64,000 nt of DNA from Cadophora sp. MPI-SDFR-AT-0126 (taxonomy: Eukaryota > Ascomycota > Leotiomycetes > Helotiales > Ploettnerulaceae): assembly GCA_020747065.1 (NCBI GenBank), contig JAGMVK010000017.1, forward strand, positions 806,001 to 870,000, given 5' to 3'. The notes beneath the pieces were generated by a model that ran no database searches, had not been told where the DNA came from, and was given only the letters and a program-made list of their open reading frames with translations. Positions 1-11,466 of this stretch are shown one piece after another. The translations under genes and the position numbers were made by a program. Within the stretch, counting starts at the first letter, position 1; the number at the start of each line of letters is the position of its first letter.

Positions 1-514
1 GTGCTAATAGCGCTGAGCTGCCGCCTAAACAACTCCTATCCAGCTTCTTCGTCGGACTGATCGGAGATGCGGCTATGATCGTGGCGGCATAGCCCGGATC
101 TCTAGATGGTGTCTGATGCTGTCTCTCAATGTCTCTCAGTTGGGGTAGCATCCGAGTATTGCTTTGCTGTCCGCGCAGGGGTCAAGCAAGCCGGTCTTCC
201 ATGACACGTATCTCTGATCTCTGGAGCACTATCCTCGTGTGTCCTCAGTGTACTGTTCTGATTGCCACATTTTAACTACACCTAAATATGATCAAGTTCA
301 ATCAGTCCGCCTGGCAGTGTCTCTGCGGTCAACGACCATGTCAACAGCAATATTTCAAAGTCCTTCGTCAAAGGCTCAAAATGGAATGCGATCCTGCGGC
401 CTTCTAGTCGGCCTAGGAGTCAACCTTAGGTTCTGTCCGGCCTCACCGACTTTTCGGAAGGGTGTCAAGAAATTCGGCTCGTTTTTGTGATAGGACTGGG
501 CCGTATCTGCCTGC
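1..514. other. No supportable intact gene at left edge
   Basis: All frames contain stops. On the + strand around 340-400 there is a basic stretch followed by a Glu-Cys-Asp triplet and two stop codons. This could be the ruined end of a Zn2Cys6 cluster belonging to the relic just downstream, but the match is too short to call. Confidence 0.4.
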
Positions 515-946
515 TGAAGAATTCCCATGATTGTGGAATACGCATTTGCGCGTTCCAGGACCTACTCCGTACTTGATCAGCCAACCCCGCCAGAGTACCC
601 TTTCAAAGCGGGGTAGATCCCCACTATTTGGAGTATTCCAGCCATCCATTTCAGTGCTCTCGACGCCGCTGTCATTGAGCAGTTGAGCATTCCAGCTGCG
701 GCCAAGAAGGATGAGACGTTGCCATTCATTCAGAAATCAGTGATAAATTTTGAGGCTCTTGTGTTGCTCTGACTTAAAACATTTAGATAGTCCCACGGAG
801 AAGTGCATTTCTGTACTGACGTTGTTTAACGTTGCAGTCCGATTTGGCTAGTTGCCCAAAAAGCCACTTGGGCAGATATTCAGCAACCAGGAGCCACAGT
901 ACTGGTCTCTCTCCAAGCGGAGCTATCAAGGATCAAAGAGCTGTAG
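515..946 (+). pseudogene. Relic of a fungal transcription factor domain (Fungal_trans_2 / DUF3468-like)
   Basis: One frame carries two blocks that resemble the intact regulator at 54009-55764. About 653-765 encodes the motif IPAAAKKDETL followed by a Phe-Glu pair, which matches SPIAAKKDSTL then Ile-Tyr-Glu in the intact gene. About 845-946 encodes TWADIQQPGATVLVSL, which matches SWTEHIKGAAALVKF. The order is the same, but stop codons lie between and around the blocks and no complete zinc cluster precedes them. A 75-base intron between the blocks (weak GTTGCT donor, GCAG acceptor at about 838) would restore reading across the gap, so a partly functional remnant is not excluded. I infer an old truncated copy of the family. 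Confidence 0.45.
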
Positions 947-1014
947 GTTACGTCTACATCTCCAAAGCGATCCGTTTCTGCCCTAAAGTATATACACAAC
1001 ATGAAGTAACTAAC

Positions 1015-3474
1015 ATGGGATTCCTCAGATCTCGAGAACATTTACCAGCCTCTGCCATGGCGCGTCATGTACCTACCCGAGATCGGGACATTGCGATCAA
1101 TAGTGTGGGGGATCCTTCCAGCCATCGACATCACACACAGGAGTACAATTTTCCTCCCAACGGAGAAGATTCAGTTCCACGAACATCGGCGCCGTTGTAT
1201 ATCTCACCGAGAGGTAAATAGCTGTCATAATCTCGTTTTGTCTTCCACACACAGGCATGCCCGGTTCTGTTTCTTATTTTCGGGGAATTGCGTTGAAGCT
1301 AAACCTCGAGAGCAGGCACCCGCATATCTCATGGACTTCAAGACAACCAATTGTCCAATCCTTTAGACACAAGCTGTCATGGCGGGGACTATGGCAGCAA
1401 CTACACATTTGGGGCCGAAAATGCAGGTGACACAGGCGCTGCATTGGCTCGGGCCATTCAAGCCTTGACTCTAGGTTACGCAGAAGAAGAAGCTTCATCA
1501 GACTACAACGGAGAATCGACGGCGTATGAAAATAACTTGCTGGAACGGGGTGCTGACGGACAGAATTCCAAAGGACCAAATACTATCCATGGTCATAGAT
1601 ATGGCAGTGGTATCAATGTTGCTGCGACTACCCCGAGCCAAAACTCCGGGATACAGCACCGGGCCAACAAACCCAGAGCAGCGACTAGTCTAGTTCCCGA
1701 AGTAAAGGAAAATATCCACCTAGATGACAACTCAGGTTCATTGAGCGATGGCGAGCTTGATTATGATACACAGTATCGAGACAAAGAACCCACACACATC
1801 AACCCCATCGTCGAAAGGTTGGGTTGGTTTACAGAGCAATCGCTCAACGATGGGACCCTGGACGATAAAAGCGATCGGGAAAGCTACTTTCTTGGCTTGG
1901 GAACATGGCATTCGACCGATCCAGAAGCCCCAGCAGATATCTTGAGGTCTTTCGCTAAAACTTCGTCCACTTCTGGGATCGACCCTGCCTTTCGCTCGTG
2001 TGATAGCTTCAAACCAAGCTTCACCCAATGTGCGGCAGAAGGGAGTGGTTCTTCTAGCTCTGGGAAACAAGGGAGACAAGGGAGACAGTCATTAAGTGCA
2101 GCCTCCAACGCTTCGTGGAATCATCAAGGCCAATTCTCACCTGAAACTTGGAAAGGAAAACGTCCAACTGGAGCAGGAGATGATGAGGATGGTGAAGACG
2201 AGCAGGATAAGAAGAGGTTCAAAGGGGATGACACGCCCTCAAAGACTCCGGTCCAGAAATTGGCATGCCCCTTTCAAAAGCATGATGCTGTAGATTTCAG
2301 CTCCAATGGCACGACAGGCAGGTACAGGTCCTGTACCGGAGCTGGCTTTCCTACTATCGCACGTCTTAAGTGAGATATGAACTCCTCGCTTTAAGACGCG
2401 GCTGACAACTTACAGAGAACACTTGTACAGATGCCATCTGGAATTCACCTGCGCTCGCTGCCAGAACACTTTCCCAGACCAAGAACAGCTGGATGATCAT
2501 TATCGCGAAGGAATATGCGAACAGAGACCTAAAAGGACTTGGGGGATAACCTCTGCAGTCGAGAAGCAGTTGAGGAAAAAGACAACAGTATCTGATCCAA
2601 AATCGAAGTGGTATGAGATTTATCAGATGATATTTCCATCCGGGTCATTGCCCCCTTCTCCTTGTACGTTGCCTCCAGTCCTCTGGCCTAGTAGTCCCTA
2701 ACGGATCCCTCAGATTACAGACCTGGTAGCAGTGAAGGCTTCCAAGAATACATCGAAAGCCACCTGCCGGAGGCACTGAACGCGAGTCTGGATCCGATTC
2801 TTGACGACTGGCCGTGCACCAGAGAACAAAAGTCGAGCCTGAAGGAGGCCATCACTAAGTGCTATAGAAACCTCTGGATTAGTTTTCGTAGCCCTAAGGA
2901 ACCAGAAAAGTCAACACCAAGCGATTCGAACGATTCTGTCGGCGAACCCCTGCATTTATCAGAGACCCCTCCCAGTCTTCGAGGCCAAGCTGCGGTCCAC
3001 GAGCCAGCAAATGAACCTCTGCGCTACCAAACCAGTCGGTACACGGTGTCTACTCAATCTGATCCAACTCTATCAAGTTCGCTTTTCCCAAACTACCCGC
3101 CTCCGGAGCCTAGAGGAGGACCAACGTCTGTCCACGAGAGGCCCTTCACTCCCCAACGAGGCAACTCCCACTGGTCTGACTCTGGATTTGCGTCTTCTTC
3201 CAATTGCGACCACTGCAACGATGGCAAATGCGTCCGATGTCTTGCTCCGATGTCTCCTGTCAGTCGGAACACATCGACGTCTCATAACATGGCAGGACCT
3301 ATGCCAGGCGTGTCCAATCCCACCTCGCCATTCGACAACGTTTACGACCAAAATCTGGAATCTTTTCTTTCTGAGTCATCCAGTAAGGATTTTGAAGAAC
3401 TTTTTGGGTCTCAGATCCAAAATTATTGTGGCCAGCTCGCAGACTTTCCCAGCCCACAGCCAGGGCCGCGATGA
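1015..3474 (+). CDS. C2H2-like zinc-finger protein, probable nuclear regulator
   Basis: Four exons (1015-1213, 1367-2369, 2416-2663, 2714-3474) give 736 residues in one frame; the introns are 153, 46 and 50 bp. The first exon is the weakest part. It is needed because the main exon has no ATG of its own; ATG 1057 in the same frame is an alternative start. Residues 1-350 are acidic and disordered (Ser, Asp, Gly rich). The recognisable part lies at about residues 360-440: ACPF, then a Ser-Cys pair, then KEHLYRCH, CARC, DDHYRE and a last Cys. This Cys/His arrangement with the EHLYRCH signature is a common ascomycete protein family with an atypical C2H2 finger. It is split by the second intron exactly before Glu-His-Leu. 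The C-terminal third is Ser/Pro rich with a short Cys cluster (CDHCNDGKCVRC). Targets are unknown. The gene is convergent with the next gene. Confidence 0.75.
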
Positions 3475-4401
3475 TGGCTGATACGTCGACTAACTTATTA
3501 CTATTTTATGTTCGTTTCTTTGCACCTTTTCTTCTTCCTCTTTGTATCTTCACTGGATCGTATTCGGTATATGTGTGCTCTGAACAGGGATCAATTGTGG
3601 GTGTGACATAGGTCGTGCTTGAGAAGCCTTGAGACCAGATGGCTCGAAGGCAATGATTCAATGTATCCGTTTTTTTCATAATCTGATCACATCCGGTCTC
3701 AAAGGTGTCAATTACTCTACTGCTATCAGCATATCACGATCAAGGGTATGGCTTCATAGAAATAAAATTAATCCAGCATAGATGAGGAGTATTTGCAGTT
3801 CTGTCCTTGCTCAATCGAAATGGAATGGCAGGTGATACATCTGTCCCAATCCGGTATTGAAAACGCTTGGAGAATCATGATAAGTTCCAGATTTGTAGCT
3901 CTGAGTCCTTTGAACAGCAGTCCGCAGAGGAAATCTATGCGCATGGTACACCGTGTAGCATGACTGGGAATGATATTTTGATCTCACATATTTACTAATT
4001 GCACCGAGAAGATCTGCACGAGGATTGGCGACTTGCAACATCAACTTGTAGGAGACCTCGCCACTTTGCCTGAGTGTGTGAATACGCTTGCAATGACACT
4101 CGACTGTCTACGGGACTATATAGGGAACTATTGAGATTTCGTGACGCGGGCACCCTTGCTACATAAGAGCTTCCAATCACAGAATCATTCCCTCGGCTAA
4201 CGGAACGTGCGGATGATCCGAGGCCAAAGGCCTTACCAGAATGGAGCTGAAGGTAGAATAGCATGGAATGCCGCTAGCTAGGCATATGTGGGTGAAATGG
4301 GTGTTAGATGGGAGAGCCGAACATATTGATATCAACCAATGACTGTGAAGCTGCTGAGAAGGGAGATGGAGAGTTGAAAAACTCTTCGTGTGGGTCTCCC
4401 C
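3475..4401. other. Convergent intergenic region
   Basis: This is the 3' flank of two convergent genes. The open frames on the minus strand (3811-4264) have no splice partners or recognisable domains. I see no RNA gene or repeat. Confidence 0.5.
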
Positions 4402-6415
4402 TCATGTTATAACACTTTCGATGAAGTATTTGTTGAGGCGTTCGATATCAGTGGGGTGAATCCTTCCGACCTTTGCGACCTTGAGATTGTGCTGGATCGT
4501 GAAGACCTGGCCGAAATTTATCCTGGTCATAGGATCTATCTTTTCTTCGCTATCCTCAACAATGATACCCAATGGAGTCTTCTGGGAGTCTTCTTCGGTA
4601 GATCGAGGTGTAGGGGGGGGATCATTCGTAGAGATGCGAACGGCGACATGATCTTGAGCTCTCACATCCGGTTTCAAGGACCCTTGACCGCCATACGTGT
4701 ATAAAGGTAGACACAGACAGCTGTGAGTCTTTTCCCGAACCACGATAAAGCGTCGAATCTTTGTGAAGACGAGTTCATCGAAGCCCACTTTGCTATAAAA
4801 GGATTTGTCCATGTCCTTAGCTGTTCCTCCGGCGGGCTCACTCCAGAGAGTCTTGAACACTCGGCCAATCCTATAGAATTTGACAGGCTGCCCGATGATA
4901 CAGAATCCTATAACAGTAAGCTGAAGTAAAGTACAAGAGCTTCGGAAAGATATACTTGGATCTAGTCTGAGGTCATGTATGAGTGAGAAGCTATTTTGTC
5001 GTGGCCCTGATTGTTCAACATGCTCCCCTTGGTGTGGCTGTACTATGTCTGCAATTTGGCGTTCCGGATCCACACCGAGTTCAATTGTATAGTTTTCATT
5101 TTCGACTGATAGTTGCTGCATCGGCGCAACTAACTCAGCAAACTTAGACTTCGGAGTCAACGGCGTGGCCGTGTCAGACTCCATAGACGACACAAAGACT
5201 TGTTTGAAGTTGGCCATGAGCACAGCTCTCGACTCTGGCTCGAGCGTCCCTACTTCTTTCACTTTAACATTCATCTCGATCGTACATGGTCTTGCGTAGT
5301 CTACTAAGGAGTAATCTCGGAAAGGACTGTTTCCCTTGGCGGCTTGAACTCGTACGGGACGCAAATTGATTCCATCCAACTGCTCAGGCATAGCATTACT
5401 GAACACGATACCATGCTCTGCGAGGTTCAAAGACTGTAGCTTCCGGGAATGTGGTTTGGACGGAACGACCGTTATTGGCAGGCACACGCAGGATCGGTCG
5501 GCTTTCCGTACAACAACGAAACGACGGATTTTCGAATGAACCTGCTCTCCGTAAACCACTGTACTCACAAACGAGTCTCTTGTATGAGTTGTCCCGCCGT
5601 AGCCCTCGGTCCACAAAGTAGTGAAGACTTTTCCGACTTTGAAAAATTTAAGATAGTCTCGATTCCGTACTGAGTAACTTGGATCGAGTCGATCCTTGAT
5701 TACATGCTGGGTCGATCGAGCAGAAAGACTGCGTTCATCTGAAGAAAACTGTAAACTTTGTGTTTCCGCAGCAACTGGGTTGTCATCTACAGTGTGTAAA
5801 TTGAGCGATATCCGAGCACCAGATACAGCGAGCGGACTTACCTTCATACCCCCGGGGCATATGTTCATCTTGTACGGGATCCAAGCAATTAACCCCCTCG
5901 TATTTCGAATTACCATCCAGATCTTCTTCGATCATATTTCTTGTTTGACTCCGCAACCGTGTCTCGCCATCCACAACGGCAAGCTCTCCAACAGAAAGGG
6001 GAGCCAGGAAAATTGTTATGGAGTTCTTGCATGTCGTAATGTCGTACCGTATGGCCCTTAGTTCTGCAGGTTCGCCATCTATATAACGACCTTTCTGCCA
6101 TGATTTAGCCCCAAATCCCTTCTTCCCTTCGAGAATTCCGTTGTATCTCTCCAACACTTGCGATATCTTGTTCAGTACCCGAATACACTCCCCGTACAAG
6201 GTCATCAGCTCAGTCCTTTTCGTCTCCCCCGCACGATTCAAGACTGTTCCTGGCTTTATCAATTCGCCCTGTAGCTGATTCAAGACGACATGGAAGCCGC
6301 TCATTTCACGACTTAAGCTATCCCATGTACCTGATGCTTTTTTGGTGCTCAGAGCTAATTTCAATGCTAGATTGGTCATCGCAACGATTTCTCCAACAGA
6401 CCATCCAAACGACAT
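4402..6415 (-). CDS. DUF6590 protein with two tandem copies and a STAND-type N-terminal domain
   Basis: Three exons (6415-5842, 5786-4956, 4907-4402) give 636 residues. Start ATG 6415 opens with MSFGWSVGEIV, the usual opening of the helical N-terminal domain in fungal STAND/NLR-like and ankyrin proteins; upstream codons lack an ATG. Residues 1-190 are this helical region. DUF6590 copy 1 is about 240-392 (FKVGKVFTTLW; SCVCLPI) and lacks the glycine motif. Copy 2 is about 479-632 (YRIGRVFKTLW, SCLCLPLYTYGGQG, RINFGQVFTIQHNLKV) and is intact. Intron 1 has a GTAAGT donor. Intron 2 is 48 bp, so unspliced RNA also stays open; I remove it because the same phase-1 position inside the Arg codon of Leu-Asp-Pro-Arg-Phe is an intron in the paralogue at 42232-44159. 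DUF6590 has no known activity. The gene is divergent from the zinc protein at 7393. Confidence 0.82.
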
Positions 6416-7392
6416 TTTGGTGAGAGACCAGGCTGTAAGATCTGGGATAGGTAACGAGCCGCTGGCGTCCCTGTTTGATACCAAATGTGCAGGCTGAAAG
6501 TTTAGGTCGGTTAGAGCTCAGTAGCTCTTGAATAAGGCTGTCTTTGCAAGAAGATGCTCTTGCAAGACCTTTCGTAGCCCTGACCTAAAATTGGAGGATG
6601 ATAGATTTGTTACTTCAGGACAGTTCAGGTGAGCTGGCGGGAAATGCAGGCTTCATGGGGTGGCGTGTATGGGTGGGGCGCAGTTTACGTTCAGCTTGGA
6701 CACAATTGAAGCAAATTATCCGTATCGATCGCGGCTTCTATTCAGAAGTCTGCTAATTTGTACATTTGAGACCTGTGATTACGACTGGTCTCGAGAATGA
6801 AGTTCAACCTAAGGCATGAGATAATCACCCTCGGCGGAACGATGGTATCAGAGCTGAGAGCGCAGAAATCGTCGAACAGTCAATTCGTAAGGCAGATTTG
6901 TCTGGTCATTTTGCCTTCTTGGAGTCTACTTCACGCATTGCGATTCGCCATCAGCCTCTTTTGTGTCTCATACTGAAGGTCATATGCCATTCAGTTGAGT
7001 GGTTGAGAAACGGTGCTAATTTGTACGTGGTCGTGTCCTGCATGGCTGCCCAGTTGCCTTCCCTTTTTCTCCCAATCAGGCCCGTTCTTCTAATCTTGTG
7101 TCCGCACCCAAAAGTCACGTCCGAACATGCTCACCGAATATGCCTCGCCAACGTTTTCTGCCCTTTTTGAATAATTCTCACTACGATGACTTCCACCATT
7201 ACGGCTTTGGCAATTGCCTTCATTGTGGCCGCACTCATGAGGAGTTAAGTTGTCCGCACCCATGAACATGCAACGCCCAGGTTATAACCTTTCAAAACCT
7301 CCCACTCGGGAGCAATGATTTCATTTTATTCTCGCTTGTTTTTTTGTCTATAGAATTCTTTTTCAATTTGGCGTTGATCGCAGGTCCCAGCT
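6416..7392. promoter_or_regulatory. Shared intergenic region of a divergent gene pair
   Basis: This 977 bp separates the starts of the DUF6590 gene (-) and the five-cysteine zinc gene (+), so it must hold both promoters. A pyrimidine-rich stretch near 7320-7360 precedes the + start. I see no intact ORF of note and no clear TATA box. The equivalent spacer of the second pair is 44160-44804. Confidence 0.5.
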
Positions 7393-9209
7393 ATGAGCAA
7401 TCCGAACCGAAGAACAAGGCGACGAACTCGACCAATCATTGAATCATGTTTTTACTGCTTTCAAAAAGGCAAAAAAGTATGCCATATCCTAGGCTTTGAT
7501 CTTTGAGTTTCTCTGACTCGAGTTATACAGTGCAACCGTAGCAGCAAGACCGGGTGCTGCTCCAATTGTCATCCCAGGCTTACCGATCCAATTGTGAACG
7601 CTGTTTCGTTTGTGGACAGTGGTACGTACCATTTTGGAAAATTTGCTTCCGTACTTAGCTAACCTCTAATTCAGAAGTACGTCATCACTTGGATAGCCTC
7701 GTGGAGCGCTCCGATTCCTTTTCATCGAGAGGCGACGATGTTATAGAATGCACTCTGGTTTTCGAAATTCAAGTTGAACACAACAAAAAAGATAAATCGA
7801 AAGAAACCCGCCAAATCTCTCGTTCGTTACATATAAGCCAACCATTCTATCCCAACAGCGAGTTTGCACGCAGAGACATGGACACTTTTGTTTGGGAACA
7901 CTTAAGTTTGCAGATGCGGTGCTTCGATGATCAATCGCACTTGGTTTATCGCGCATCACTGGCTGGGGCACACCTGACCCTTATGTTTCCGTTAGTTGAG
8001 GAAGATCTGTCTTGGAACCCTGGAGGAGACGACCACGCAGAAAGACATGTCACCAAGTTTTGTTTGCTGCGGTTTGCAGCACTTCTCGAAGATATCGTCG
8101 AGCCTCTGCGGAATCTTAACAGTCCCACTTCAAGCCACGAGGAGGCATTGAACATTATAGCAGCGGCTGGTGTTCTATATTGCGAGCTGGAATATGTTAA
8201 TCAAGGCTTTCAAGCTCGGAAACTTAGGCTACTCTGTGTAAGTGATCATTTGTGGCTTAGTTGGATGACTAGGTCAAGTCCAATGTGCTGATTTGCAGTA
8301 GGTCGACCCCGACCTAGAGAAATCTTTGAGAGCGTGGCTTAAGATGGTTGCTCAGGAGCTCCTGTCACGCCTTCAAGAAACCTGCGGATCGTTTCCACTT
8401 TGGGCTGAGCAACTGCTACCCCCTCGGAGAGGAGCAAAACGAAACTTTGGCATTCAGAGCATATCGATCGCTATCGAGAGAGGCTCAGCACAGTCCAGAA
8501 GTGTAGATACTTCTCAACAGGACATCAGTGATCCTGACTCTACATCGAGCACGGCATCATCGGCAGCGACTATGCCTTCCGCAACTTCGACGCCAGACTC
8601 CGACAAGCATCAAGTTGCTAGTCAAGATCAAGGGCTACAGGGTTATCAATATACACCGGTAGACCAGATAAGTAAATCTCAATCACTGGTCGGATACTCT
8701 TTGGGCATCGATGATCCTATATCGAGCTCCTACGGCCCTGTTGACATGAGTCCAAGCTGGAATGCTCTCCCGCCGACTATTGAGGACGCCCATGACAGCC
8801 ACCAAAAAGAAATCTTTGTCGACCGCTATTGGACATCGCCTATCCACAGTGAGAATAATGCACTACACCAAGGTCATGCTTCCCATGATAGCGAGTATCA
8901 CTGTACTCCGACGAATCAGAAATTTGCCAGTATGTGTTTCTCATTTTTACTTTGAAGTCGCTCCCAAGACGATCTTGCTGGGTTTCTTATAACAAGCACT
9001 GACATCAAACAGCAATGTCCTACCATGATTTCCCAATCTCCTCAGCGGCAGAAACGTCGTCAGGATCCAGCCAGCCATTCTATGTAAGCGACCTCTCGCC
9101 CGACGAGATACCGCCACCTACCTCTGGAGAAATGGCATTCGGCTATGATTGGACCCAGAACCTTCCTGGTTCTGGCACAAATCAACATGTTACGTGGCCT
9201 CAGTCCTGA
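7393..9209 (+). CDS. Five-cysteine zinc-cluster-like protein, putative transcription factor (copy A)
   Basis: Five exons (7393-7476, 7531-7621, 7675-8237, 8302-8929, 9013-9209) give 520 residues; intron phases are 0, 1, 0, 1. Residues 1-13 are very basic (RRTRRRTR). Then comes Cys19-x2-Cys22-x6-Cys29, with GlyLysLys before an intron at phase 0, and Cys37/38 to Cys41. This begins like a Zn2Cys6 cluster (C-x2-C-x6-C-x7/8-C-x2-C), but the sixth Cys is missing; His42 or the later His-His pair could substitute. The middle is helical and hydrophobic. Residues from about 300 on are Ser/Gln/Asp rich and end in a Pro- and Trp-containing tail, like an activation region. Exon 3 is 563 nt, the same length as in the copy at 44805-46580. 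I infer a DNA-binding regulator; no known family is a full match. Confidence 0.75.
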
Positions 9210-11466
9210 GCCATACTCTTGACGAAGATGAGTTCATGCATGATCCACATCAAGAATGGGTCATCGCATATAGCACTTCTTGTGAGTTTTGGATCGTTTT
9301 GCTCGTGAATTAGTATGAGCCTTTGCTGCCCGCACCGGCCATTCACATACGTTAGAGCACTCGATTCCCGTCGCCCACAAAGCGACCATACGTTGTCACA
9401 GTTCGCTTTGATGTCGATTACTTGTCAGAATACACCCAAGTCCCGTGTGTTTCTGACTCCGTCAATGACCTGTTTGCGATCTGTTGACATATCTGGATTT
9501 CAGTTAAAGGATGCCCTGCCTGATACTGACGAAGATGATTTGCTCACGACCACCGGACCTTGTGTTACGATCAGTCGATTTCTCCTTGACTTGAGTACGT
9601 ACTAGGTTTCCGAAGCTGCCTTTTTCTCGACCGTCGAGCCTGAACATGCGAGCCATTTGAGGTTTTTTGACTCTTTCTCAAATGGAGTACGCAATAGGCT
9701 ATTTGTGTTACTTCATCACGACTATGGAACTTGTATCACGAACTGCTTGGGATGCACTCCTTTCGCATGTGCTGCATCCTGGCATCCTCAGTTTACTTTA
9801 TCAAATATCTCTGTATATTAATTCTGCTCTTTTCTACGACTGGCCAACTTCTGATTTCAAAAATCATTGCAAGGAGCGCTGAGCATACATTAAGCGCCCT
9901 GTTTGTCAGCGAAATGTTCTCACCCATTTACACCTCTTCCTGATGATCATCTCCTTTCAGGTTCCTGTACATGACTGAGAGAATGGGTACCATAGTCTGA
10001 TAATGTAGAAATATAATGAACGAGTTTCACAACCGCATGTGGTGATCTCGAACACAATAGACTGCTATGGTAAAATAAGGGAAAGCACTTCAGTTGCTGA
10101 ATTACCCTCACTTGAATATGGATCATCTATTTCAACACACCCAAGTGAGCCAACAGGCTATCGATCTGTACGTCGTTCAAAACTAGTCGCTGTCATGGGT
10201 CAGACAACACACGCGAGATGCCTATTAACTTGATTTTAGGGGGCAAGTCGAGAACAACATAACGACAAAGCACGCGCTTCGCTTCGATGAGTGACGTGTT
10301 AGCAATCTTCCCAGTACAGTCAACTTCTCTGAAGACAGCAAGAAAGTTCGCAGATAGACTCATAGTACGCCCAGAAAGAGAAGAAGAGAAATCTCCCCTT
10401 ACTAGAGATCCTGAACACATCGACAGCAGAGAAATCTACCGGCATCGTGCCACGTCCTGTCTCGCGAGCACCGCTGGCGTAGTTCTTGTTGCTCGGGGGC
10501 CATTTTCTCTTGATCAATTGCTACTTCACGGTCTCTTTCGAGGCCGAAAGCTGGTCAAAGAATGAAAGTCGTGGACTTGAGAACGAGGAAACCGTACCGG
10601 CTTAGTGCATTTCAGTCATACCAACGACCTGGGCTTTTGCTAAAAAAAAAAATAAGAAGCTGAAGCAATTGGTCTACCATATTACGTGTATTGCCTCTTT
10701 TGTTGTAGCTGGAAGTCTCAATTTTGACATGGTTTGGACGGTGGTGGAGAGTAAGCTACTTAGATGTAGTTGAGGCTAAAGATTCTAGACCACTTCGCTT
10801 GGCAATAGGCTTTGTTGAAGTCATATGCTGGGTGAATGGCGGAAGCGTGACACTTGCACGGATTCTGCACACGCTTCACACACTCAATTGTTCTAACAAG
10901 AGTAGAGATCAATGATAGGAGACATTCAAATGCAATTAGTTCTCTATTCTGAGAAATGCCTTGTTGTGCTGAGTGTGATCACAAGCTCATTTCAAGAACA
11001 TTCACAGAACAGAGCTTCATATTCTCATCCAAATCCCCTCCATATCCCGTTCTCCTTCCTCTCTTTCGATATCCGCCAATCCAGCTAGCCTAGCACACCA
11101 CAATTATTTCCAGTGCTCAGGAATTCCATGGATAGCCCAGACAGACACCAAGACAAAGCTTTGTTTTCAGGTAATAATGAGATGAGAAGGCCGCCTTGAA
11201 ACGCCATCGCTCTACATCAACTTTAGCAGCAGCAGCCCAGAATATTTACAGTACATATGTACCATCAACATAACCGTTAGACATCAAAACAGAGTCATCC
11301 TGGAGGAGGATATCGACGTCAAATGAAATCAACCACAGGCCTCGTCAGGCTTCACTTCAAGCCATATATTTTCCACTCTGACAAAAAAGTCATGAATCCT
11401 TTCCATTTTCCTCCATGTCCTATGCCTTCCTTGTTTCCTTCCACCCCCAAGCCCACACCTAAACAA
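9210..11466. other. Convergent intergenic region, 2.3 kb
   Basis: There are only short open frames, the longest being 10287-10565 (+), which is overlapped by open frames on the other strand and lacks any motif. A short A-run lies near 10641. No transposon, tRNA or conserved protein is visible. Confidence 0.5.

Noticed and set aside
7393..9209. Copy A as an ordinary Zn2Cys6 regulator
   Set aside because: The sixth cysteine is missing at any usual spacing, and two paralogues share the defect, so a standard label would be misleading.
10287..10565. ATG-started 92-codon frame between convergent genes
   Set aside because: Antisense frames are equally open and nothing in the sequence suggests a protein family.
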